From NCBI GenBank assembly GCA_016840025.1, contig JAEOTF010000221.1, positions 1 to 50,765 of the forward strand: 50,765 nucleotides of DNA. The letters are read 5' to 3'. Position 1 is the stretch's first letter. Every line of letters starts with the position of its first letter. Positions 1-9,507 of the stretch are shown one piece after another. Made by a program: the position numbers and the translations under genes. Origin of the DNA: Candidatus Hodarchaeota archaeon. Lineage in GTDB: Archaea; Asgardarchaeota; Heimdallarchaeia; Hodarchaeales; YT1-039. The notes beneath the pieces are model-generated. The model ran no database searches. It was not told where the DNA came from and saw only the letters and a program-made list of their open reading frames with translations.

Positions 1-1815
1 ATCACTTGAACTTTCAGGATAATCCCTGTCATCCCAAATCAAATTCATTCCATAATTTAAATTTTCTATTATTAAATTCCAGCTAATCTCACAGTTATCA
101 GAATCAGCAACACTTATTCCATAAACATTTTTTTGACATATATTCTTAGATGCAACACAGAAATGGGATTTTAGAGAGATTCCAATATCATTATTCTGAT
201 AACAGACATTATTCCTTATTTTAGACCTTTTAGAATCAATAATAGAGATTCCATTGAAAAGGTTCTGATAACAGGAATTATTTGCTATAATTGATTGGCT
301 GCACTCCCATAAGCGGATACCATCCTTCTCATTACTATAACAGGAATTATTGGTGATCATTAAGGAAGTAGACTTATATACATAGATCCCAAACTCATTA
401 TTCTGATAACAGACATTATTGGTTATTATAGTTGAATTAGATTCATCAAAAGCATCGAGACTGATACCGGTAGCAGTATTGTGACTACAAGTGTTATTCT
501 TGATCATTGTACCTCCAGAACCTTCAAGGAAGATGCCATCACCATTATTTTGGCAAATATTATTGATAATAGTTGAATTCCCCGAATTTCTAAGGGAAAT
601 GCCATTACTGTTATTTTGACAGATGTTATTCACGATATTTGAAGCGCCTGAATTTCTAAGAACGATCCCAGCCAACTTATTTTGTATACAAGTGCTATCT
701 ATAATCTTTGAGTATGGAGACGATGAAAGGAAAATTCCATAACTGTTAGATTGACAAGTAATATTCCTGAGTTGACTCTGCTCGCAATGATAAAGAGCAA
801 GTCCCGTTAAAGTGTTAAAAAAATTTAGATTTGTTAAAGTAACATTAGAGCAATTTATTAGTATAAGTTGTCCGTAGAACATTGGGATAGCTGGATTAAT
901 TTGATTTTTCACAATGACCAAGGGTAAACCATTCACCCAGTTGAATTCTATGGAATAAGAAAGCATAACTCGTAGACAATCTTCTAAACCAGTTTCAGAG
1001 AGAAATAAACCATCCTTAAAGAACGAATTATAAGCTATTCTAGAAGACTCGGAATTGTATAGAGAGATTCCCATAATATTATCTTGACAAGTATTATTTA
1101 CAACTGATGTGTTTCTAGAATTAATTAGGTTGATGCCATCACCATTATTTCTACAAGTGTTGTTTATGATTGTTGAATAATCAGAAACGAAAAGATGAAT
1201 ACCAAAGTAAACACTATTGTCGCATATATTGCTATCTACTATTACCGACTCAGACAGGAAAATATTAATGCCGATAGTGTTATTATAGCAGATATTATTG
1301 ATGATCGTTGCATTCCTAGAATGTGAAAGAGAAATACCAACACTATTATGATAAAAGGTGTTATTAAAGATCATAACTGTCCCATTAGCGACATTCTCGA
1401 CATGAATTCCATGAATATTAGGAACATCATTTGTATTTATCCAGTTATTACAGATAACGAAATGCTTTGTAGTATCACAAATAGAGATTCCATGAACTCC
1501 CTCGGTTGTGATATTCCACCCTTCTATAACATAGGGGGCAACGTTCGTTCCTGATCCACTAGCTGCTACTGAAGCAAGTTCAGTATCAGATGAAATATCA
1601 ATAGGAAGATGAGGTAAATACTTCTGTGAAGAATGGATATTTATCGATTTAATAGTTGATAGAGGAGAATTAGTTGCGATGTCTTTAAAAGACATATTAA
1701 TTTCAAGTTGGCTTGAGAAAAAGGAAGGATGGGTGTTTGTTTCTAGTGTGAGAGTTTGTAGGAAAAGAATGAGTAAAGTAATTAACCATAAGAAAGAAAA
1801 TTCCTTTTGTTTCAT
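1..1815 (-). CDS. NosD-like right-handed beta-helix surface protein (C-terminus beyond window)
   Basis: The reading frame starts at ATG 1815 and stays open to the left window edge, so about 605 N-terminal residues are visible and the C-terminus is missing. It opens with a hydrophobic signal-peptide-like stretch (FLWLITLLILFL), then a conserved block with SGSGTNVAPYVIEGWNIT and TTKHFVI. After that come dozens of short Asn-rich repeats of the type NNICYNN, typical of NosD/periplasmic copper-binding and polygalacturonase-like parallel beta-helices (pectate lyase fold). The same N-terminal block appears in the protein at 16233-18278, so the two are paralogs. The family usually binds or cleaves carbohydrate or sits at the cell surface; no catalytic residues were identified, so the substrate is unknown. 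It lies downstream of and co-oriented with the giant HEAT protein, separated by 63 bases. Confidence 0.75.
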   Translation of the reverse strand, partial: MKQKEFSFLWLITLLILFLQTLTLETNTHPSFFSSQLEINMSFKDIATNSPLSTIKSINIHSSQKYLPHLPIDISSDTELASVAASGSGTNVAPYVIEGWNITTEGVHGISICDTTKHFVICNNWINTNDVPNIHGIHVENVANGTVMIFNNTFYHNSVGISLSHSRNATIINNICYNNTIGINIFLSESVIVDSNICDNSVYFGIHLFVSDYSTIINNTCRNNGDGINLINSRNTSVVNNTCQDNIMGISLYNSESSRIAYNSFFKDGLFLSETGLEDCLRVMLSYSIEFNWVNGLPLVIVKNQINPAIPMFYGQLILINCSNVTLTNLNFFNTLTGLALYHCEQSQLRNITCQSNSYGIFLSSSPYSKIIDSTCIQNKLAGIVLRNSGASNIVNNICQNNSNGISLRNSGNSTIINNICQNNGDGIFLEGSGGTMIKNNTCSHNTATGISLDAFDESNSTIITNNVCYQNNEFGIYVYKSTSLMITNNSCYSNEKDGIRLWECSQSIIANNSCYQNLFNGISIIDSKRSKIRNNVCYQNNDIGISLKSHFCVASKNICQKNVYGISVADSDNCEISWNLIIENLNYGMNLIWDDRDYPESSSD

Positions 1816-1878
1816 AGTGATCCCTCTTTTTTGTTCAAAGATACATTAGCCTATTTAAAAAATCGTGTTTCTTCATAT

Positions 1879-4800
1879 TTAAGATATTTTATTCCCGCAT
1901 TCAAGACAGAATTTTGCACCCTTAGGGAGTTCATGCCCACATTGAGAACAGTTGATGGTTTCTGCGGGTTTTTCTTCTTTAGGAGTCCTACTTCTGCCCT
2001 GAACGAGCCCAAGGGCTGTAACTGCAGTTCCCTGAATTTGTTTGTTTTTATCAGAGAGATAAGAAGTAATTGCAGGGATGGCTCGTTCATCTGCAATTGC
2101 TCCCATTGCAGATAGGATAGCCATTTTACTCCGCTTACCCTTAAGTTCTATTGCTTCGATAAGATATGGAGTGACATCTGCGGTAGCTTTGATGGGTAAA
2201 GTTTCTGCGGTTAAAACACGTACATCTTCGTCGGAATCATTAAGGCCTTTCACAAGCGCATCCACAAGCCCTTCACCTTGGAGATCTCTGAGACTCACAA
2301 TACATTCCTTTCGAACATCTTTCTCTTTTGCTTGTAACCCTGCAATGATATGTGGAACCGAAACATCTCCTTGTAAGCGTAATGCTAGAATAGCTTCTTT
2401 TCCTATACTGGAATCCTTGTCAGAAATTAATTCAGCCAAAATAATCCGTGCTTCTTCGGTGTCAATATTAGAAAGTATTTCGGTAATTCTTTTGCGTACA
2501 TCTTTATCCTTATGTTTTGTTAAATCCTTTAAGCTTTCGATACAAGTAGCTCCAAAATTGGGTAAGCCCTTAGTAGCAGCATCCCGGAGCAAGGTAGGTT
2601 TTTCCTGAAGAAATAGGATTAATTGCGGGATAGATTCTCCATCTTTCATCTCCGATAATACTAAAGCCAAGCCAGCTCGAATTCGATCATTTGGTGACTG
2701 TAAGCCTGATCGGAAGACTGGTAACATCTCACTTCCCAACTGAGCTAATTCTTTAACTGCAGTTGTTACCTCGTCTTCTTGGTCAGTTGCTTGTACAATT
2801 GTGTTAATCAACTGGATGGCTGCTTCATAGGCGGTATTTTGGGAAAATATAGTAATTGTGTCTTGAATCATAGATTGAACGTTTGAGTCTTTCTCAACAC
2901 CTTCAAGAGCAACTAGAAATGGGATCAAGCGACTTTCATCCAATTTTTTGCCAGCATTAATTGCTGCTGATCTTACATTTCCATTTTTGTCTTCTAGACC
3001 ATTCAGAAGATAAGAAAAGGATGAGGAATCACCATATATTGCAAGGAAGGTAAAAACAGCTTCCCGAACATATGCGTCCTTGGCTGTAACATGTTCAAGG
3101 AGCAATTGTATACAAGGAGGACCAATTCTCATTATAGCATCAAGAGAAAGTCGTTTAACCTCGGGATGTTTATCGTGCAAACCTTTGACTAGAACTTCAA
3201 TAGAGGATTCATCCGAAAGACGATTAAGAGCAGTTGCGGAAGCTATACGGACATTTGCTCCTTTATCATCCATAGCTTTTTGCCAGAGGTGTAAATATTC
3301 CTTTGCGCCAAGCTCACTTTGGACTTGAATACTTAATTCCTTGATTTTAGTATTTTTAGAGTAGATGGCACCACTAAGTAGGGGAACAACACTTTGCCCA
3401 AGGGGAGCCAGATTCCTAATATGTACTTCTACATCAGCTTCTGGGTTATCAGTTAAATCGGTATAAGTAGTCAACACTTCATTGACAAATTCCATAGTCT
3501 TGAATTCTTGAAGACATATATTTGCAGCTTCGGCAACTTGGGGGACACTGAGCCGACTCATTTCAAAAATCTGATATAAGCCTTCATGACCTTTGAGTGT
3601 ACGAAGAAGATCAATAGCAATAATTCGTACCTGACTACTCGCTTTTGAAAGGATTGAAGCAACTTTAAGAACGGCAGCAGGATTATTTAGGTTTTTAAGA
3701 GCATTTAATGACGCAATTTTTACTTCATCGTCTTTGTCATCTACTAGAGCTAAAATGGAGTCAAAGTACAGCTCTGTTTTAAGTTCCCCTAACACTTGCG
3801 TAGCACCAGCTCTTACGAATTTATTTTTATCTTCCAAAAAAGAAACTATTGTTTCTGCTCCATCAGAACCGATGTTTACAAGAGCATTGATGGCTTCAGT
3901 ATGAAGTGTTTCATCCTTAGAAGACAATCCATATTCTACAATTGGATGAATGCCGTCTACATTTTTAAGGAGCCCTAAAGCATGAATGGCACTTATTTTG
4001 ACATCTTTAGAGTATCCAGTGACATATTCTAGTACTAAAGAGGTGTATTCTTTCTTTCTCCATAGTCCTATTACTTGGAGAATAAGAGCCTTAATGATGT
4101 CATCAGGAATTTTAAGCCCTTCAAGTATCCCATCTTTAAATTCAGAATCAAGTGTGGACAAAATTCTTATTCCATCTTGCCTTGTATCGTAATCTGATGA
4201 AAAAAGTTGTTCATACGCATTAAGAATAGGTACTAAGTTTTCATCTTCCCGTATTTTTTCTTTAGCGCCTTTACTAGCGTTTTGTATGAGTGGTTCAGGG
4301 GAATTCGAGATATAATTGATCCAAGGTATAGCTCGAATCGCCTTCAGCTGAGAAAGTGCTAGCACTGCACTTGCTACAACATTCGGTTTCTTATCGGATA
4401 ATACTTGAATTAACGAGTCAGTTGCATTTTCAGCTTGAAGCATACCTAAAGCTTTTGCTGCTGCAGCCCGAATTACATTTTTTGAGTCTCTAAGAAACTC
4501 AATGATTGGGGGAATGGCTTCAGTAGCATTAATCTCCCCCACAAGGAGAATAGAATGTTGGCGTATGGTGATGTCTTTGTGTTCCATTGCCTCTATCAAT
4601 ACCTCTTTAGGCTTGAGTTTTTCTAACGCTTCATGAGCAGTGAGTTGAGTTTCTATTTCTGAAGCAGCTAAAAAGGGTATTAATCGGTCAGCAATTTCAG
4701 GAACACCAAGTATTCCTAGTGCTTTCAGTGCTGTTTGGACTACGACCGTATCTGGATCTTGTAATCGGACAACTATAGAATTAACTGCTTGGTTATCGTT

Positions 4801-7800
4801 GATTTTTATAAGTGCTTCCAGTGCTGCTACTCTTACTGGTGCTTTTGAGTTTTCCAAATAGGCCTCTAATGTTTCTAGAGCTTTAGAACCTATTTTAGCA
4901 AACTCATTGATGGCTTGTTCCCTTTTCTGCGGATCAGGCGAAATAATAAGCTTGCTAGCAGCTATTAAAGGTCCGTCATCGGGGTTTGCCTGAATAATGG
5001 CTTCTAAAGCTTCATCTGAAAGATTTTTCAGACCCTCATCAATTTCAGGGGTATCCAGCAGATCAAGGAGAATAGGCGCCGAAGAAGAACTTTTAATGCT
5101 TGCTAATGCTTTAACTGCTGCCTTTTGTTCTTCTAGATCAGCAGTAGAGATCATTTTTCCAATTTCTTTAGCTGCGGTTTTTGCTTCTAATTGACCTAAT
5201 GCGTCTATTGAAGCTAAGCGCACATCACGATTTTCATCAGATAGACCTTTAAGTAGTGGTTCAGGAGGAACATCGATTTTAATTTTACCTAGCACTATTG
5301 TAGAACCTTTACGAATCCGTGAATTGGGGTTTTCTAGTCCTTTAATCGCAGACTCAATACTTTGAGACCCATGATCTACTAATCTCCCAATAGCAGCGCC
5401 AACACGTTCTGTATTGGGGTCTCCTAGAAAATTAACCAATACAGGGATAGCATTTTCTTTTTCCGTTTCTACCGCAGTAATAAAGACTAAATTCCTAATT
5501 TCTTCATTAGAATCTTGACTCATTCCCAATACAAGATCTATTGCCTCGTCAGATGCAATTTTTGAAAGGACTTTCGTGGCATTAATTCGTACATTATCAC
5601 TTGAGTCTTGAAGTGCGCCTTCTATTGGAGGAAGACATATGACTCCTACTTGAGTAAGCATTCCTATTCCTTGCTCTTGAACCTCAGATACTGATTCATT
5701 TAGTTTTTTCATCCCTTCAATAATTTCAGGATACTCCTGAGCAAGCGATTGTAATGCTTTAGACGCCATAGTTCTTATTTCTTCTGCTGGAAACTTTAAG
5801 GCATTAATTAATGGTTGAGTAGTTCTTAACACCATTTCTCTTTCGGTCTTAGTACCTAGTCTAGATACCGCCCATGCAGTTGCACATTGAACGCCTAAAT
5901 TCTCACTTTTAAGAAAAGGAAGGATGAATTTAACATGTTCTTGAGAACCTACCTCACCCAAGACTTCAATTGCACCTTTTTGGGTGAGGGGGTTATCAGA
6001 GTCTAGAATGGCTAGGACTGCGGGAACTGCATCTTTTTCGAAATTTATCAACACTTCAATAATTTTATTACGAACTGTTGCTAAATCAGAGTCTAATGCA
6101 TTTACTAAGGGAGGAATTGCCGCTTTTCCCAACTTTGAAAAAGCCTCTGTTGCTAGCTTTCTGATTTCCTCCTTTTCATCTGCTAAAAAACCTACTAACG
6201 CAGGAGCAACGGCAGGATCGGCAAATTCTATTAAAGTATGAAGAAAAACGTCTCTAATGGGCTTATTTTCTGGTCTTTCAACAGCGGAAGATAAAATCGG
6301 TATAACCGAAGAATCACCAACTTTTGTAAGAGCCTGTACTGCAGTTTTTCTAATATTTATGTCAGAATCAGCTAAGGCTTTAACGACTAATGGTTGTTTC
6401 CCTTTCAACTCGCGATTTTTAATAATTTCAAGGCTTACCAACCGAACTTGGGGATCTTTATCCTGAATAAGACTATCTAGAAGATCTATACTATCCGCTA
6501 AACTATCCGCAAGTCTTTGTGCATCTACGGGTTGACCGGTAAAAAGCTCATTGAAGATTTTTATTAACTCAGTACGCTGATTTCGTTCTCCTAGAACCAT
6601 TACAATCTGACCGATCATTTTCTGTTCGGTACTGTCCTGGCTTTCCCTATATCTCTGGTAAAGAGGGATAACTGCATCTAATTTACCTATTCGGTTTATA
6701 GAATTGATCGCAGCAAGTCTTACATCAAGCGAGGGGTCTTTTAATAGGATATAAAGGATTTTTATGGATTCTTTAGAAGAATTAAAACCTAAAGTTGTTG
6801 CTAAGGTTTCTCTAACAGGCTCAGCTGGGTATTGAGTAAACTGAACAAGTTTCTCAACTTTAAATTCAGGAAAGTTCTTTAAAATATTGAGTGCTTCGCT
6901 AATTACTCTTCCTTGTGCGGTCTCCATGAAAGAATATATCCTATCTAAGGTAGAAGGATCAGCGATTTGTCCCAGTGCAGCTAAAGCGCCTGTTACTACA
7001 AAATCGTTCTTATGATCGAGTGCAGCGAACAAAGGATCTATAGCTTTGGTTTTTGCAAGAGCAGTAACAATCTCTTGTCTTATCTTGAGGTCTTCTTCTT
7101 TAAGACCTTCAATTAGAGATGGAATGGCTTCTGGTGATGCTTGGTCTTGAAGTGCACGAGCACAATTCATTTTAACAATATCATCTTTGTCTTTTAAACC
7201 AACAATCAAAGTTTCTAAGGCAAGAGGTTCTCTAACGTGTCGTAAAGCTAAGGTAGCATTTCTTCGGACTTCTATGAATTTAGAATTTTTCAATGCATTA
7301 ATCAGGGGTTCTAAGGCGGATTTATCAGCACTAGTAGTTAGAAATTCGGACGCAAGAACAGCTATCTCTTCATTTTTATCGGTTAATAGGTTAAGAATAA
7401 CAGGGATGGCTGTAGGAACAGATTTACCTTTTAATCCCTGAAGACAACCTATCCTAACTTCAATGCTCTTATCTTCCAATGCTTGAATCAGTAATGGAAG
7501 GTCTTCTTCTTCCCCGAATTTTCCAACAACATAAATAGCTGCTTTGCGTACAGCTTCATTTTTGTCATTAATATTATTTTTCAGAAGTTCAAGTACAGCA
7601 GGGCTATCTATTCCAATTAAGGCATTAGCAGCACATGTACGTAGAGTTTGATCCTTTTCAAGGAGTAATTGGGAGATTGAAAAAGCGCTTTGGCTCCCAC
7701 CGAGCTTACCTAAAGCTATACAGGCAGCCATCTTTACATTTTTGTCCTTCTCACGGAGAGCTGTACTTATAGAGCCTATAGCGGGTTCCCATTTCATGGC

Positions 7801-8064
7801 ACCTAATGCTTCGATCGCAGCAAGTTTTACAGACGTTTCTTTGTCGCTTACTGCCATAAGTAGCCCCTGTGCAGCGCTTTCTGTGCCAATCAAGCCTAAT
7901 GCCGTGACACAAGCGATTCGTACATCGACCTGGCTTCGTGAAAGTGCGTGAGTTAGAGGCCAAATTGCGTCTTCACTTTTTGTCTCTCCTAAGGCTTTTG
8001 CTGCTTGGATTTGAGCTGCTTTATTTCCAGTTTCAAGAGTTGCGGCTAGTAATTCTATACTCAA
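1879..8064 (-). CDS. Giant HEAT-repeat protein with C-terminal zinc ribbon
   Basis: This is a 2061-residue protein made almost entirely of HEAT/PBS-lyase-type repeats of about 31 residues, with recurring patterns such as DVRIACVTALGLIG, EVRKAAIYVVGKFG and NVRSAAINAGKKL, giving an estimated 55-65 repeats. The C-terminus carries a CxxC-x10-CxxC zinc ribbon (Cys2039, 2042, 2053, 2056). HEAT solenoids are protein-protein scaffolds and no enzyme domain is visible. There is no signal peptide or membrane segment, so it is probably cytoplasmic. The start is TTG at 8064, supported by a GAGGG Shine-Dalgarno sequence about 7 bases upstream. Most archaeal HEAT proteins are a few hundred residues, so the size is exceptional. 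Repeats on this scale recall eukaryotic scaffolds, but similarity to any specific one (adaptin, importin) was not seen. Confidence 0.85.
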   Translation of the reverse strand: MSIELLAATLETGNKAAQIQAAKALGETKSEDAIWPLTHALSRSQVDVRIACVTALGLIGTESAAQGLLMAVSDKETSVKLAAIEALGAMKWEPAIGSISTALREKDKNVKMAACIALGKLGGSQSAFSISQLLLEKDQTLRTCAANALIGIDSPAVLELLKNNINDKNEAVRKAAIYVVGKFGEEEDLPLLIQALEDKSIEVRIGCLQGLKGKSVPTAIPVILNLLTDKNEEIAVLASEFLTTSADKSALEPLINALKNSKFIEVRRNATLALRHVREPLALETLIVGLKDKDDIVKMNCARALQDQASPEAIPSLIEGLKEEDLKIRQEIVTALAKTKAIDPLFAALDHKNDFVVTGALAALGQIADPSTLDRIYSFMETAQGRVISEALNILKNFPEFKVEKLVQFTQYPAEPVRETLATTLGFNSSKESIKILYILLKDPSLDVRLAAINSINRIGKLDAVIPLYQRYRESQDSTEQKMIGQIVMVLGERNQRTELIKIFNELFTGQPVDAQRLADSLADSIDLLDSLIQDKDPQVRLVSLEIIKNRELKGKQPLVVKALADSDINIRKTAVQALTKVGDSSVIPILSSAVERPENKPIRDVFLHTLIEFADPAVAPALVGFLADEKEEIRKLATEAFSKLGKAAIPPLVNALDSDLATVRNKIIEVLINFEKDAVPAVLAILDSDNPLTQKGAIEVLGEVGSQEHVKFILPFLKSENLGVQCATAWAVSRLGTKTEREMVLRTTQPLINALKFPAEEIRTMASKALQSLAQEYPEIIEGMKKLNESVSEVQEQGIGMLTQVGVICLPPIEGALQDSSDNVRINATKVLSKIASDEAIDLVLGMSQDSNEEIRNLVFITAVETEKENAIPVLVNFLGDPNTERVGAAIGRLVDHGSQSIESAIKGLENPNSRIRKGSTIVLGKIKIDVPPEPLLKGLSDENRDVRLASIDALGQLEAKTAAKEIGKMISTADLEEQKAAVKALASIKSSSSAPILLDLLDTPEIDEGLKNLSDEALEAIIQANPDDGPLIAASKLIISPDPQKREQAINEFAKIGSKALETLEAYLENSKAPVRVAALEALIKINDNQAVNSIVVRLQDPDTVVVQTALKALGILGVPEIADRLIPFLAASEIETQLTAHEALEKLKPKEVLIEAMEHKDITIRQHSILLVGEINATEAIPPIIEFLRDSKNVIRAAAAKALGMLQAENATDSLIQVLSDKKPNVVASAVLALSQLKAIRAIPWINYISNSPEPLIQNASKGAKEKIREDENLVPILNAYEQLFSSDYDTRQDGIRILSTLDSEFKDGILEGLKIPDDIIKALILQVIGLWRKKEYTSLVLEYVTGYSKDVKISAIHALGLLKNVDGIHPIVEYGLSSKDETLHTEAINALVNIGSDGAETIVSFLEDKNKFVRAGATQVLGELKTELYFDSILALVDDKDDEVKIASLNALKNLNNPAAVLKVASILSKASSQVRIIAIDLLRTLKGHEGLYQIFEMSRLSVPQVAEAANICLQEFKTMEFVNEVLTTYTDLTDNPEADVEVHIRNLAPLGQSVVPLLSGAIYSKNTKIKELSIQVQSELGAKEYLHLWQKAMDDKGANVRIASATALNRLSDESSIEVLVKGLHDKHPEVKRLSLDAIMRIGPPCIQLLLEHVTAKDAYVREAVFTFLAIYGDSSSFSYLLNGLEDKNGNVRSAAINAGKKLDESRLIPFLVALEGVEKDSNVQSMIQDTITIFSQNTAYEAAIQLINTIVQATDQEDEVTTAVKELAQLGSEMLPVFRSGLQSPNDRIRAGLALVLSEMKDGESIPQLILFLQEKPTLLRDAATKGLPNFGATCIESLKDLTKHKDKDVRKRITEILSNIDTEEARIILAELISDKDSSIGKEAILALRLQGDVSVPHIIAGLQAKEKDVRKECIVSLRDLQGEGLVDALVKGLNDSDEDVRVLTAETLPIKATADVTPYLIEAIELKGKRSKMAILSAMGAIADERAIPAITSYLSDKNKQIQGTAVTALGLVQGRSRTPKEEKPAETINCSQCGHELPKGAKFCLECGNKIS

Positions 8065-8087
8065 GTAAAACCCTCAGAAATTTTCGT

Positions 8088-8130
8088 GATTTCACCGTAA
8101 GATTTCATAGGTGAAAATCCTATAAAAATC
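8088..8130 (-). promoter_or_regulatory. Putative promoter/operator of the HEAT-repeat gene
   Basis: On the minus strand a TATA-like element (TTTTTATAGG, 8121-8130) lies about 60 bases before the TTG start. Between it and the start is an inverted repeat with arms TTTCACC (8090-8096) and GGTGAAA (8110-8116), 13 bases apart. With the usual archaeal TATA-to-start distance of about 25 bases, transcription would begin inside or next to this repeat. A repressor site is plausible but unproven. Confidence 0.35.
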
Positions 8131-8191
8131 TACCATACCTATAAATAACACCGATAAAAACCCTTATTAACAATAAGATGGTACCTATTCC

Positions 8192-8293
8192 ATATATGTC
8201 AGCATTGGAAAAGCTGCAATGCTTCGGAGGGTGTCACCCCGTACACTACACCACTGGGAACAAGATGGCAAGCGGATTCCCGCTTTTCTTTGA
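8192..8293 (+). pseudogene. IS607-type serine recombinase (TnpA) N-terminal remnant
   Basis: The plus-strand frame reads YVSIGKAAMLRRVSPRTL, then HHWEQDGKRIPAF, then stops at 8291-8293. This matches the MerR-like helix-turn-helix that opens IS607-family TnpA (pattern Y-SIGKAA-LGVS-TLRRWE-GKI). Only about 30 residues remain. The frame has no standard start codon (ATA/TAT before YVSIG) and no serine-recombinase catalytic domain follows. It is therefore a decayed insertion-sequence fragment, and its base composition is richer in GC than the flanking HEAT gene. It probably belonged to the same kind of element as the TnpB-like gene 2 kb downstream, but continuity between them cannot be shown. Confidence 0.65.
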
Positions 8294-8306
8294 GTGATTG
8301 GGTTAT

Positions 8307-8501
8307 TCATGCCCCTACTTTTTGTTCCTGTGGACGTCCTCTTCTTGTATGCTCTAGAAGTTCCAAAAATTTATCTTTAAAGCGGATTTTTGGGTTCTGC
8401 AACCTCTCTACCTTTTTTTTGAGTTGACGCAGGGCAGAGGGGCTATACAAGCGGGTAAGTGTCTCCATCCAGCATTCTTTAGGGACGTGGGTCTTGTTCA
8501 T
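8307..8501 (-). CDS. Small basic hypothetical protein (doubtful)
   Basis: This is a 64-residue frame rich in Lys/Arg, with a helical centre (ALRQLKKKVERLQ) and a basic tail (RRGRPQEQK). I do not recognise a family. It sits inside the GC-richer mobile island, just after the TnpA remnant on the opposite strand, and has no clear Shine-Dalgarno sequence. It could be a small element-borne protein or a chance frame in decayed transposon sequence. Confidence 0.25.
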   Translation of the reverse strand: MNKTHVPKECWMETLTRLYSPSALRQLKKKVERLQNPKIRFKDKFLELLEHTRRGRPQEQKVGA

Positions 8502-8558
8502 TGGCCCAATCCAGATAGTATCCGTGACAAAGGGGGTAATTGCTTTAATGAGTGGTTA

Positions 8559-8576
8559 TTCTCAGAAAGGCTATCT
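8559..8576 (+). repeat. Direct repeat copy 1 (TTCTCAGAAAGGCTATCT)
   Basis: This 18-base sequence recurs with one mismatch at 9508-9525. The two copies bracket about 930 bases holding the secreted-protein gene at 8590-9261. They may be an insertion footprint or two members of the TTCTCAG repeat family clustered at 9508-9648. Confidence 0.6.
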
Positions 8577-8589
8577 ATCTTCACAATCC

Positions 8590-9261
8590 TTATCTCCTTT
8601 TTCTCAAGAAAACTACTGTAACTAGTCCTAAACTTGAAAGAATAAGAGTGGTGGTTAAAGGGAATTCAGTGAAGGGCTCACTATTTAAATAACAATCATC
8701 GACGCAAACACTGGCACCACTAGTTGCAAGAAAAATCTGAACACATACACGGAAATACATTTCTGTTGTATCACTTTCAGTGTGTTCTACATAATACCAA
8801 GTATCTGGGGTGGGGGTAATTGGAGCAGCACTATTATCATCAATTTTAGTTTCACTACCGTATGGATCTGTAATTGAGCTATATAGTAGAAATTGTACTA
8901 CTATTTCCACTGTGCCACTTCCACTTGGCACCCAGACCCAGAATCCCAAAGAATAGGTAATTCCTGTATCCATTAGATATGTATAATCATTATAAATATC
9001 GATATAGGCATTTGGACTACTTGAAGTTACATTACATGCAGCCGCGCTTGAATCTTTAGTAGTGGTGGTTTCTGCGACCATACTCCCTTGAGCACTAACG
9101 CCAATCCACCAATCAGGATCACCACCAGAAGCAGTTCGATCATCCATATATGGATTAGTGGTAATCATCGTATTACTCATATCACCCATGGGCAACCCTG
9201 CCGCGGTTATTATTGGAAGTGGAATTAAAATTAACAAAGCGAATATTACTAATTTTTTCAT
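8590..9261 (-). CDS. Secreted protein with jelly-roll-like domain and sorting-type C-terminal tail
   Basis: The start is placed at ATG 9261, where a GGGG Shine-Dalgarno sequence lies 8 bases upstream and the protein opens directly with a signal peptide (MKKLVIFALLILIPLPIITA). This gives 223 residues; the longer frame would begin before the ribosome-binding site. The middle is Ser/Thr-rich with a beta-sandwich pattern (ITYSLGFWVWVPSGSGTVEI, WYYVEHT, MYFRVCVQIFL, CVDDCYL) like carbohydrate-binding CBM4/9-type jelly rolls. Four or more cysteines could form disulfides. The end is EFP, then a single hydrophobic segment, then RKRR, which resembles PEF-CTERM/archaeosortase-type signals that anchor archaeal surface proteins. 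No sortase gene is in this window. The substrate is unknown. Confidence 0.65.
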   Translation of the reverse strand: MKKLVIFALLILIPLPIITAAGLPMGDMSNTMITTNPYMDDRTASGGDPDWWIGVSAQGSMVAETTTTKDSSAAACNVTSSSPNAYIDIYNDYTYLMDTGITYSLGFWVWVPSGSGTVEIVVQFLLYSSITDPYGSETKIDDNSAAPITPTPDTWYYVEHTESDTTEMYFRVCVQIFLATSGASVCVDDCYLNSEPFTEFPLTTTLILSSLGLVTVVFLRKRR

Positions 9262-9291
9262 AAAATTCATCCCCTTTTTAGTGAATATCAC

Positions 9292-9480
9292 CTATCGAAG
9301 GTCTAAATGAGTGATCTCTTTACCCTCTTTCATTATTTTTAAACCTTTGCAGAAAAATTTCTTGCTTTCTGCGATCAAAAGGAGAATAAGAATAATAGAT
9401 TGGTTTTTCTTTTCCTGCTGATACAAGATACATTTACCCGACCTTGTTGTCATGTAATAATCCTCATTCTCTTCAAGCAT
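9292..9480 (-). CDS. Hypothetical small protein (doubtful)
   Basis: This 62-residue frame lies immediately upstream of the secreted-protein gene on the same strand. It contains one hydrophobic stretch (SIILILLLIAE) flanked by charged residues. No family was recognised. The tight spacing could mean a two-gene operon, but the frame may equally be the 5' leader of the downstream gene. Confidence 0.25.
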   Translation of the reverse strand: MLEENEDYYMTTRSGKCILYQQEKKNQSIILILLLIAESKKFFCKGLKIMKEGKEITHLDLR

Positions 9481-9507
9481 AAACAGTTCTAAGAAAAAGA
9501 ACGCTTT

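Noticed and set aside
8424..8621. Plus-strand 65-aa frame in the mobile island
   Set aside because: Runs antisense across two other frames and has no family pattern.
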